Origin: an uncultured Akkermansia sp. | Lineage (GTDB): Bacteria; Verrucomicrobiota; Verrucomicrobiia; Verrucomicrobiales; Akkermansiaceae | Reading direction: 5' to 3' | Assembly (NCBI GenBank): GCA_904502165.1 | Contig: CAJGDB010000015.1 | Span: 1-25,667 of the forward strand | Length of the DNA stretch: 25,667 bases | In this document: positions 14,745-23,800 of the stretch, in pieces | Layout: every line of letters begins with the position of its first letter | Position numbering within the stretch: position 1 is the first letter of the stretch | The notes under the pieces: model-generated | Told to the model about the DNA's origin: nothing | Databases searched by the model: none | What the model saw: only the letters and a program-made list of their open reading frames with translations | Position numbers and translations under genes: made by a program

Positions 14745-15233
14745 TTATCTGGCACCGGCCTCGCGAAGTGCCTGCGCTATGGTGAAATGGCCTTCATCCA
14801 GGGCTTTGTAGAGGGCGCTTTCTCCTTCATTGTCCACAGCATTCACATTGGCTCCGGCCTTGATCAGCAGCTGTACTGTCTCCAGGTTACCGGAGTCTGC
14901 CGCATACATGAGCGGGGTCTCTCCATCTTCGTCGTTGTCATTCACGGCGGCTCCTGCATCGAGCAGAAGTTTGACAATGACAGGATTGCCCTCATCTGCC
15001 GCTTTCATCAGCGCGGTTTCTCCATCATTATCCTTGACATTGACGGCGGCTCCGGCATTAAGCAGGCGGCGTACCTCATCTACGCGTCCGTGGTCAGATG
15101 CTATCATCAAAAGAGTTTCTCCCTCGCGGTTCACCCAGTTGATATCCTGAGCGTTTACTGGTCCAGTCATGCCAATGGTCACGCCCATGGCAAGAATGGA
15201 GAGAGCCAATTTTTTCAGCGTTGTTGTCTTCAT
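14745..15233 (-). CDS. Secreted ankyrin-repeat protein
   Basis: 162 residues. A signal peptide (KK then a hydrophobic core, about 7-24) ends in VNA-QD, with likely cleavage after A28. The mature part is four ankyrin repeats of 33 residues (37-69, 70-102, 103-135 and 136-162, the last slightly short). Each carries the G-E-T/S-x-L-x-x-A core and the LL..GA.VN.. turn. Ankyrin repeats bind proteins, so it is probably a periplasmic or surface scaffold; the partner is unknown. It is the only gene here with a plausible Shine-Dalgarno (AGGAAGGA). It has its own promoter, with phased A-tracts behind it, and its own terminator. Confidence 0.88.
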   Translation of the reverse strand: MKTTTLKKLALSILAMGVTIGMTGPVNAQDINWVNREGETLLMIASDHGRVDEVRRLLNAGAAVNVKDNDGETALMKAADEGNPVIVKLLLDAGAAVNDNDEDGETPLMYAADSGNLETVQLLIKAGANVNAVDNEGESALYKALDEGHFTIAQALREAGAR

Positions 15234-15242
15234 GATTGGTAA

Positions 15243-15251
15243 TTCCTTCCT
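15243..15251 (-). promoter_or_regulatory. Shine-Dalgarno of the ankyrin gene
   Basis: Minus strand reads AGGAAGGAA about 10 nt before the ATG at 15233. It stands out because the other starts in this window have no such site. Confidence 0.55.
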
Positions 15252-15270
15252 ATTTGGTGGGGTTGAGCAC

Positions 15271-15299
15271 AGTCTACTCCCTTTTCACTCGTTTGACAA
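15271..15299 (-). promoter_or_regulatory. Promoter of the ankyrin gene
   Basis: On the minus strand: -35 TTGTCA (15294-15299), 17-bp spacer, -10 TAGACT (15271-15276). No extended -10; a phased A-tract block lies directly upstream. Confidence 0.55.
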
Positions 15300-15302
15300 T
15301 AC

Positions 15303-15358
15303 AAATTTCACTTTTTTCACACTTTTTCCTATCTTTTTGGCAGAATTTAGCACTTTTT
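15303..15358 (-). promoter_or_regulatory. Phased A-tracts upstream of the ankyrin promoter (UP-element-like, curved DNA)
   Basis: Six A/T tracts: AAATTT at 15303-15308, then T-runs (A-runs on the minus strand) at 15312-15317, 15323-15327, 15334-15338, 15346-15348 and 15354-15358. Their centres average about 10 bp apart, matching the helical repeat. They start 4 bp upstream of the -35, where polymerase alpha-subunit contacts and intrinsic bending act. Confidence 0.5.
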
Positions 15359-15378
15359 ACCCCGGAAACGCGAAAAAA

Positions 15379-15399
15379 ACCCGGATAAAGTATCCGGGT
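15379..15399 (-). terminator. Terminator of the cysteine-rich protein gene
   Basis: Perfect 9-bp stem ACCCGGATA (15379-15387) with TATCCGGGT (15391-15399), 3-nt loop. On the minus strand it runs into T7 (15373-15379) and is preceded by an A-rich-to-T-rich flank, so it is a classic intrinsic terminator 30 bp after the stop. Confidence 0.88.
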
Positions 15400-15429
15400 G
15401 AGGAAAAAAAGAGGCTGAATATGCCGGTG

Positions 15430-15732
15430 TCAGTCCTTCTTCGGGCAGCACTTTTCCTTGGTGCATTCAGCCTTCTTCGGGCAGCACTTATCCTTCGGGC
15501 ATTCGGCCTTCTTCGGGCAGCACTTATCCTTCGGGCATTCGGCCTTCTTCGGGCAGCACTTTTCCTTCGGGCATTCGGCCTTCTTCGGGCAGCACTTTTC
15601 CTTCGGGCACTCAGCCTTCTTGGCGCAGCACTTCTTCACGCAGGGAACAGGTGCTGCAGGAGCCGGGTCCTGAGCCTGGGCAAATCCAAGGGTGAAGGTA
15701 ACGGCAAGCAGAGCAAGAGCAAGTTTCTTCAT
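15430..15732 (-). CDS. Secreted cysteine-rich tandem-repeat protein (metallothionein-like)
   Basis: 100 residues of no family I can name. A clear signal peptide (MKKLALALLAVTFTLGFAQA) has likely cleavage after A20. The mature part of about 80 residues has 18 cysteines and many lysines and almost no hydrophobic residues. It is built from a 12-residue unit, KKAECPKEKCCP or close variants (D for E, T for P), about five times plus a degenerate first copy (VKKCCAKKAEC). Regular CC and C spacing suggests metal binding or disulfide crosslinking outside the cytoplasm; both are inference. It has its own promoter and terminator. The purine-rich leader (AATAGAAAGAACC) resembles that of dnaK. Metal sponge, envelope crosslinker and redox buffer are the options. 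Confidence 0.85.
   Translation of the reverse strand: MKKLALALLAVTFTLGFAQAQDPAPAAPVPCVKKCCAKKAECPKEKCCPKKAECPKEKCCPKKAECPKDKCCPKKAECPKDKCCPKKAECTKEKCCPKKD
15435..15614 (-). repeat. 36-bp tandem repeat, five near-identical copies
   Basis: Units start at 15435, 15471, 15507, 15543 and 15579, each 36 bp; the second and third are identical and the others differ by a few bases. A sixth, degenerate copy follows at 15615-15650. The repeat encodes the 12-residue cysteine-rich unit in frame, so gain or loss of copies would keep the reading frame. Confidence 0.95.
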
Positions 15733-15801
15733 TGTAATGGTTCTTTCTATTGGTTTGTTGTTTTCTGGTATGGACGATTCATCAACGAACCGTACCCTGC
15801 A

Positions 15802-15830
15802 ACTTTAACGCATCATCCCCCCATTTGCAA
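15802..15830 (-). promoter_or_regulatory. Candidate promoter of the cysteine-rich protein gene
   Basis: On the minus strand: -35 TTGCAA (15825-15830), 17-bp spacer, -10 TAAAGT (15802-15807). The -10 is weak. It predicts a leader of about 63 nt. Confidence 0.4.
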
Positions 15831-15926
15831 CACAAAAATAAAAGCGCAGCTGCTTTTCCTATTTTTTTCATAGGCGATATACTCCCGCTCTCGTCAACAC
15901 GCACCATCAATGGCGCAGTTTAACCT

Positions 15927-15955
15927 TTAACACCCCACCCGCCACATGGTAGAAT
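15927..15955 (+). promoter_or_regulatory. Promoter of recQ, predicted leaderless
   Basis: -35 TTAACA (15927-15932), 17-bp spacer, extended -10 TGG-TAGAAT (15950-15955), then six bases (GCACCC) and the ATG at 15962. Confidence 0.62.
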
Positions 15956-15961
15956 GCACCC

Positions 15962-17821
15962 ATGGAGTTCAGCCCCGAAGCAGAAGCGCGAATACTGAAG
16001 CAATTCGGCAAAACCGGTTTGCGAGAGGGCCAGCGGCAGCTCATCGCACATGTGCTGAGCAGGCAGAACGCCCTGGGGGTGCTACCCACTGGCCACGGCA
16101 AGAGCCTGTGCTACCAGGCAGCCGCCGAGATTCTGGGAGGCACCACCCTGGTAGTATCCCCGCTCATAGCGCTCATGCGGGACCAATGCGAAAGCCTGCA
16201 TCACATAGGCATCAGCGCAGCCCGTTTCGATTCCACCCTGGAACCGGCCCCCCGCAAGGAAGTGCTGGACACCCTCCGCGATGGGCAACTCCGTATTCTG
16301 TTTGCAGCGCCGGAATCGCTGGAGAACCGGGAACTTCTGCAAGTGCTGGGGCAGCTCCGGCTTTCCCTGCTCGTTGTAGATGAAGCCCACTGCGTTTCCG
16401 AATGGGGTCACAGCTTCCGGCCGGATTACCTGAAGCTCCCCGCCATACAGCAGAAACTGCAGCCCGGGGCCACACTCGCCCTCACCGCCACAGCCACCCC
16501 GCAGGTACGGCAGGATTTATGCCGCGCGTTCAGCATCCCCCCCGCCAACAGTGTAGTGCTGCCGCCCTACCGGGCCAATATCACTCGCATCTGCCGCCCG
16601 GTGCAGGACCGCATGCCCGCGCTGCTTGAGTTTCTGGCAGAAACCCGCAACCTGCCCGCCATCATATACTGCCGCACGCGCAAGGAAACAGAAACCCTGG
16701 CCGCCCAGCTGGCTGCACAGGGCTACCTGGCAGCCTTTTACCACGCCGGGCTTCCGGCAGACCAGCGGGAACAGCTACAGGATGCGTTCCTGCGTAACCA
16801 CATCACCATTCTGGTAGCCACCATTGCCTTCGGCATGGGGATTGACAAACCCGATGTACGCTCCGTCGTACACTGGAGCGCCCCATCCTCACCCGAAGCC
16901 TATCTGCAGGAATCCGGGCGAGCCGGGCGGGATGCCGCCCCCTGCACCAGTCTCGTTCTGCTGCAGGCCGCCGATCTGGTAGAAGCCCGCAACCGCATCA
17001 TGGCCGCCGAGCCAGATGCCGAAGGGGTACTGCGCTGCGTGCGCTGGCTCATCCCTGCCGGGCGGCGGGTTGTCTCCCACTGGGAACTGGGGACCAGCTG
17101 CGATGTGCCCGACGATGTACCCACCCGCGCGCTCATGGCCATGAAAGAAAGCGTGCAAATTGAAAGCAAGGGCAGTAAATACTACAAGGTAAAACCACTT
17201 TTCCCCCTCACGAGCATACTCGATGGGCGGGAAGAAGCAGAATGTGCCCGCCTGCGCTGGCTCGATAAACACCGTGAAGGAGAAGTTGAAGATGCCGCCC
17301 TGGCATGGGACTGCAGCTTTGCCGAAGCCGTGGAATACCTCTACGAATGCGAAGCTGCCGGAGAATGGAAACTCACCATGCGCCAGCAGGCTCTCTGTCT
17401 GGCACCTATACCCGGAACCCCTGCCCCCGATTCCCGCGCCGTAGCCGCCAGCCTCTGCGAATCCTTTGCCCGCCGCCGCGAAGCGGACCTTGCACGCCAG
17501 CAGGCCATCATCCGCATGCTGCTGGCCCCCACCTGCCTGAACGATGCGCTGGAGCACTATTTCATTGAAAGCCCCCACCCAGCCTGCGGGCATTGCACCG
17601 CCTGCCTGGGGCTCTGCGCCCCCCTGCCTCCGGCTCCGGAGCAGCCTCCCTACGATGCTGCCGCGTTCTGCAGTGCTGAAAAACCGATGCCGGAATTTGA
17701 CCGCGATGCCCAGCGCCGCCGTTTCCTGCTTGGCCTGCTCACCCCCGGGCTCATGGCGCGCCGGCTCTGGGCGCACCCGGCTTATGCTACCGCCACCGGG
17801 CACCCGTGGGAAAGCCTGTAA
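15962..17821 (+). CDS. RecQ-family ATP-dependent DNA helicase with displaced zinc module
   Basis: 3'-5' superfamily 2 DNA helicase acting in recombination and fork repair. 619 residues. Helicase core at about 1-345: Q-motif region FGKTGLREGQRQ, Walker A LPTGHGKS (41-48, where GGGKS is usual), DEAH (140-143) with the RecQ aromatic-rich loop VSEWGHSFRPDY, TATAT (175-179) and QESGRAGRD (316-324). Then come about 180 residues with winged-helix-like character and no HRDC domain. A zinc module follows with C525-x16-C542-x2-C545-x2-C548, exactly the spacing of E. coli RecQ (C380 to C403) but about 145 residues later. The start is fixed by the promoter and the canonical N-terminus. Because of the unusual order I leave the symbol blank; a specialised RecQ paralogue is likely. 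Confidence 0.88.
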   Translation: MEFSPEAEARILKQFGKTGLREGQRQLIAHVLSRQNALGVLPTGHGKSLCYQAAAEILGGTTLVVSPLIALMRDQCESLHHIGISAARFDSTLEPAPRKEVLDTLRDGQLRILFAAPESLENRELLQVLGQLRLSLLVVDEAHCVSEWGHSFRPDYLKLPAIQQKLQPGATLALTATATPQVRQDLCRAFSIPPANSVVLPPYRANITRICRPVQDRMPALLEFLAETRNLPAIIYCRTRKETETLAAQLAAQGYLAAFYHAGLPADQREQLQDAFLRNHITILVATIAFGMGIDKPDVRSVVHWSAPSSPEAYLQESGRAGRDAAPCTSLVLLQAADLVEARNRIMAAEPDAEGVLRCVRWLIPAGRRVVSHWELGTSCDVPDDVPTRALMAMKESVQIESKGSKYYKVKPLFPLTSILDGREEAECARLRWLDKHREGEVEDAALAWDCSFAEAVEYLYECEAAGEWKLTMRQQALCLAPIPGTPAPDSRAVAASLCESFARRREADLARQQAIIRMLLAPTCLNDALEHYFIESPHPACGHCTACLGLCAPLPPAPEQPPYDAAAFCSAEKPMPEFDRDAQRRRFLLGLLTPGLMARRLWAHPAYATATGHPWESL

Positions 17822-17841
17822 GACTACAAAACACTCCCTGG

Positions 17842-17862
17842 GGCATGGTCGCGCCTCATGCC
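17842..17862. terminator. Weak hairpin between recQ and the surface protein gene
   Basis: GGCATG (17842-17847) pairs with CATGCC (17857-17862), 9-nt loop, followed by TTTCTCC on the plus strand. It overlaps the last codons of the minus-strand gene. A 6-bp stem without a good T-run is only a candidate terminator for recQ. Confidence 0.3.
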
Positions 17863-20800
17863 TTTCTCCGGCGGCGGGCCAGCAGCGTTGTAAGCGCCAG
17901 CAGGCTCAGCGTCGTAGTAGCGGGCTCAGGCACGATTACAGCAAAATACAGCATATAGGGAGAAACCTCATGCCCGGTATCCTCTGAAACCTGCGTTGCG
18001 GTTACCCACATGTTCGTCAGCTGGTTTCCGTTACTGTCGCGCAGCACAAACTGGGAATCAATCATCTGGGCAAACTGCGTATTATCCACCTCGTATTCGA
18101 AGAAGCCGCATCCGCCACCCATCTGAATAGCAATGTAGCTGGAGCCGGTCTGCTGGGACAGGGTGAGCCAGTTATCTACCTCCAGCTGGATGGTCAGGCC
18201 ATTACCGCTCACATCCACTCCCTGGAACTGGTTCGTCTGCAGCACCAGAATCCTGGTATCACCAGCCTGGTAGACATTGCTGGAAGGATTATTCCCCTCA
18301 AACTGGGCAAAGGTCATGTGCACCACAGTCGTTACCGAGGTATCAACCTCCGTCACCATGGCGGTAGAGCCCTCCGGAATAGCAATAGTCGGGCCACCAG
18401 CCACATAGCTGCCATGTCCATCCCGGATGATGAACGGGTCATCCGGCGTCAGCACAGAGGGATCTGCACAAACGCTACGCACCGTAGAATCGGCATCCAC
18501 CATCACCGTGTCTGCCAGGCTCACCGAGCATTGGGCCTGCAGGTGCAGCAGTGAATTCTGAATATTAGTGTGGTGGATTTCGTGGGAAGTCTGGCGGGTC
18601 TCCATATCCACGTGGGTATTGACCAGCTCTGCACGGCGGGAGTCACTGCCCCCCATCTTCACCGCATCACCCCGCATGTCCACGTTCATGTAGTTCACCT
18701 CGCCCTGCAATGCCTCATTCGTATGGCGAGAGGTCACCAACACCTGCATACCTGCCAGATCCGGGGAGGTAAGGCGGCTATCATCGCTACCCTTCAGGGT
18801 AGTCTGTTCCTCACCACCCAGCACAAGCTGGCCATTGTTAATCTGGTGGTACGGGTCCTGTTCCAGCCCCTCATTGAGCGAAGAATCATAAGCCCCGAGC
18901 TTCAGATTATCAATGTACTGCACCATTGTATTAGAAATCTCAGGCAGGTCTGAATTCTCATAGCTTATCACGTGGTCCGTAATCTGCAGTGTCGCATGCT
19001 TACCCTCAACGGTAATATCCACATCCGCCTGCTTGCCGCCATTGTTGTTGAGAATCTGCAGAACCGTCATATCCTCCACACGCACTTTGCTCGAGCCTGT
19101 AAAGTCATTAAGGTCATTCAGGGCAACATAGCCGATATCGCGGGAAACCTCATTCCTCAATTCTTCATCGGGCGTCGTTCCTTCAGGGTCTGTTTTCCAG
19201 TTGTTGAGCGTCAGGGTCACATCTCGCCCGGAAAAAGCACCAAGCAGCTGGATAATGTGGCTGATTTCGCGCTTCTCCAGGAACTCGGCATCATCGCACT
19301 CAGTGCTCAGAATGTAGGGATCAATGGTGAAGTTGTGCGTGTTAATCGTCACATGAGCATCCTCGGCAATATCTACCTGCTTGCGTGTATACCAGTCCTC
19401 GCGGGCTGAAAGAGTTGCCCCGTTGTCCAGTAACACCCAGCCGGCATCCTTGGTGGAATCACCATCTGTCGTACCTGCTGAAATGTTGGCGAAGGCATCT
19501 GTCTTCGTGCCGGCCACATTGAATTCCGTATTCATGGCCAGCACGCCACCATCGCCCACAGTCAGGCCGTACAGCGTGGAAAGATCCGGATTACCAACCA
19601 TGATACGCTTACCACCACCTGAAGTAAGGGAAGATGCCACGAGAGCTTCCTCCACATGGAAATCGCCGCCTTCCACCTTCACTTCGTTCAACCATGCCCG
19701 GCGTACGCGTTGAACCGTACCGGCCCCCTGCTTGATAAGGTTGAGGGAGCCCCAGCCCTTGGCACCATAATGATGCTGGGTAGTACCCTGCAATTCCTCA
19801 GCATAGCCGCCATAGTTCACAGCCACCTGGAAATCGCCATATCCCATCACGCCATGGTAATGGCCGCTGCGGCTACCGGTAAGCACCAGAGTTATGGGAT
19901 TATGAGCGCTGATATTCAGGACACTGGATGAACCGCCCTCCGTAATGTACGTACCCGTAATGTTATTGAGAACACACCATTCATACTTCTTTTCCGGATC
20001 CACTTCGCCAGTGGCATCCAATGCCAGCACCGTGCGTTCTGTACCATCCTGAACAGAAAGGTCCACCGTAGCATTGGTCCAGTCTGCTCCGTCGTCCGAC
20101 TTGGTGGTACTCATGATATCCAGCTGCACGCGCCCAGCCGGCTTGGTATCTGACAGAGCCGCACCATATTCGTGCCCGCGCATGGTGATTGAGCCATAGA
20201 ATCCATGGGGATCCAGCACCTTGAACACGCCGTAGCGGTACATGTCATCCCTGCCGTACAACTCCTGAGACTGCTTTGCAGAAAGCCCTACACCATTCAG
20301 CTCCAGCACCGTATCAGACTCACCAGAAAGCGTGGTCAGAACCAGTTTCTTATTGTAGCTGTTTACCAGGCGACCATCAATAGCTGCGTTGTAGTTCGCG
20401 TCATCCGGGTCGGCATAGACATTCACTACCACATGATTGTGAATCGTCGTCGTAGCCATGGCCTTACCCAGGTAAGCACCACCGGAAACATCCTCGTCCT
20501 CAAAATCGCCATGCAGCATGGCCCCATCGAGCATCGTGATCGTTCCCGTGCCCAGGGCATTCCTGTGCTGCATCACCATGCGGCCCTGCCCCTGCAGAAT
20601 AGTGCCACCGCTGTAACTGTTATCAAGTGCCATCACCGTGGTACCTGTGCCGGTCTTATGCAGCATGGTCTTCCAGGCTCCATCAAATCCTCTGTTTTCA
20701 AGCACCCCCGGATCAGCATCGGTAATGCTGCCGTTTGTTTCAGACACCTCTTCGCCCTCAGCATTCAGAATCGGGTCTCCGACGGAATAGAAGTAGTAAT

Positions 20801-23800
20801 TCGTGTTATCTGAGTGCAGAATACCACCCTCATCATTAAGCTGCAGCACCGTGTATTCATCTTCGGCATCCTTGCCATACTTGTAATACTCAGAATTGAT
20901 GATGATGGAGAACGGTGCAACCAGGCCCTCCACACGGACAGCCTGATAATCCAGGCTGATACCCAGTTCTTCTGCCTGCTGCTGCTGTTTTTCGCTGTAG
21001 GACTGCGTCAGGTCATGCCCGTCGATGCGGAAGTCATATTCATCCTTGACAGATGCCACCGTTGTTCCATCGTTCAGCACATCAGCCTTCACGTTCACGG
21101 TCTGTTCGCTGTTCAGATACGCTGTTTTCTCCCATTCAGCGGGCTCATACAGGTTACCAAAGAGCACCACATGACCCTCCAGGAATGGGCGGTTCTCCTT
21201 CCAGCGGTAATCCGTTCCGTCTACAGCATCTGCACCTGTGCCATACCAGACATGCGAGTCACGGGGATTCTCAAGATTCGCTTCATGCTTCTCCACCTGC
21301 GCCACATTACCCGACCAGGTGCGACGCGGGTCACCAGTAATGGACATCACCAGGTAGTCACGCGCGGTGGAAGAATCGGTGTCCTCCTCCAGGGAAGAAC
21401 CGCCATCACCAACCATGTAGAGCGTGCCGAAATAGCCATAGCCCAGGGAAATGGTGCGGGACCCGAACAGAGTTTCTCCACCGCTCACCTTTCCGCCGTA
21501 GGCATCTACATAAGAAACATTAATCTCATCTGCGGCAGCCAGGTAGTACTTCTTGTTGTTGAAGTCCTCCATTGAGAAATTACTACCAGTCAGAGCAATG
21601 GTCAGCGTGTCGCGATTCTGGATGGTGAGGCTTCCGGTCACTTCCAGCAGCGGTACAATCTCATGATTTCCGGTTCGTTCTGAAACAGGCAGCGCAAAAG
21701 GCAGCAGATCATTGGTACGGAACGTAAGGGAGGCCCCGTCCTCAAGCACAAGGTTTCCCTGTACCACGGCGGTGGTCGGCACTTCCATCTCGATGTCCTC
21801 TATCTTGGCCTCCGTAGTGGAAGAGGTAATCACCGTCAGCGTCTTGCCTGAGCCAATAGTCACGGTTTCGGAAGTAAGCACACGCTCATAGCCGGTCATA
21901 GCAGAGGAAGATTGCTTCGTAATCTTCGTCCATCCGGCCTCGTCGGTCACGCCCAGCTTCAGCCGGGTACCGCCCACCAGATTCATATTGCCCTTGAGCT
22001 GTACACTATTAAAGCCCAGCACACCACCATACAGCGAAAGGTCATCCAGCAGGGCTGTGTGAATCAGCTGCGTGGCAGCACCACTCTTGACCATGCTCAG
22101 GCTGGCAGTACCCATTTCATGACCACCATAGCGCCATTCAGGGTTATCCTGCTCAAAGAAGCCATCGCCCCAGGGAATATGCCCCTGGGAAGTACCCACA
22201 TACGCCTGTTCAAAGCCCATGGCGCCGCTGTACACATAGCGAGCCTCCTCTGTATCACTGGCAGCACCGAGACGCAGGGTGTTTTCACCCGCTGTCAGCA
22301 CACGTACATGCCACACCTCGTCATTCTGCGGCAGGTCATGCACGAAATTGCGGTCGGTCATATCGTCCCATACAATGGAATCCTTCTCCTTATAATTCCA
22401 GCCGGAGCCACGGAAATCTGCCGAGAGTCCGCGGAGGGAGGCATCTCCATTCAGCACAAGGATATTGTTGTACGTCTGGCGGTAGTCACCTTCATTCTCC
22501 GTTCTCTTATCATATTCGCTGAGAACGCTCTCGCGGGTCATGTCAAATTCCGCTTCGCAAAGCTTATCACCCTTGAGTACAATCTGCACAGTACCAGCGG
22601 TTCGGGAGCCCAGTTCATTCGAGGGTAGCGGAGAGGTATTGATGGTATTGTGGAGTTCCACCGTACCATTGAAACGGTTCACTATTTCCTCTTTGCCTGT
22701 GATGGGGTTGATTTCGTACTTGTAAGCGTCTCCGGCAGTATCCTCATTCAAGGTCACTACGGTCACGTAGCTCTGGTCATGAGCGCCTTGCCAGGTAGAG
22801 GAATAGCCCGTCAGCACCAGCTTGTCCTCCCTGTTCCCGGTACCAACCAGCGCACCGGAAAGGGTCAGGTTGCGCCAGTGGCGCGGAAGGTTGGAATAGT
22901 CATCACCATTGGATTGAATGTCGTACCCGGCATAGGCAAAGGATACCGTGAAAGCACCGGCGGTATCCTTGCTGCTGGTCAGCACAATGTCATTTGTCAG
23001 GGAAGAGCCGCGGAATGCAGAGAGCGCGTCGCTATTAAATGCATAGCAAATCATCAACTCGGCACCTGTACGCTCCTGGTTCACAGACAGATTCTTATCC
23101 TGACCCACCACAGTCTGGCTCCATACCTCATCCGTATGGAATGTCAGGGTTCCGGTACCCGCTGCACCTACAGCAGCGAGGTACAGGCCGCCATCCTGCA
23201 CATCAATACCACCGCTGAAAGTATTCCTCTGTGCAAGAACCAGCAGGCCCTTACCCGTCTTGGTGATAGAGGTCAGATGCTCCTCGTCAATATCAGTGAT
23301 ACAGCCTGTCTTATCCGAAGAAACGAAGGCATAGGCATACTCCATCTGCGATTCATTGCCTGAGGCACCCACGGTACCCAGGTTGAAATCGGCATCAATA
23401 AAGATATCACCAGGGGCCACATTGCCGCTGATGTCAACCCGGCGCTCTGTGGCATACGTCCCGTTCTGGGCATACGCCTTCTGTTCTGCGGCCGTGAGTT
23501 TATCCTTTGAGAGGCCATCATCATAGAAATGCACGTTGTAATCGCGGAAATGCACAGTTTCCCCATTTACATACACACCGATATCATCGTTTGAGCTGCC
23601 TTCGGCACGTTGCTCGTGCCAGCCGGTATTGTAAGCAGAGCCATCTGCCCGCCATACATTACCCATGGTCATGTTGATGTAGTGAACATTATTCCCGATG
23701 GTTGTTCCATTGGGTTCACCACTCCAGATATACCCCTCCAGGGCTTCAATACCGTAGGTACGGGCATCGCTCAGGACAAGGTAGATAGTACCATCGCGCC

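Noticed and set aside
15169..15873. 234-codon plus-strand ORF with repeats
   Set aside because: Reads the cysteine-rich gene's tandem array in the opposite direction; the minus frame has the signal peptide, promoter and terminator.
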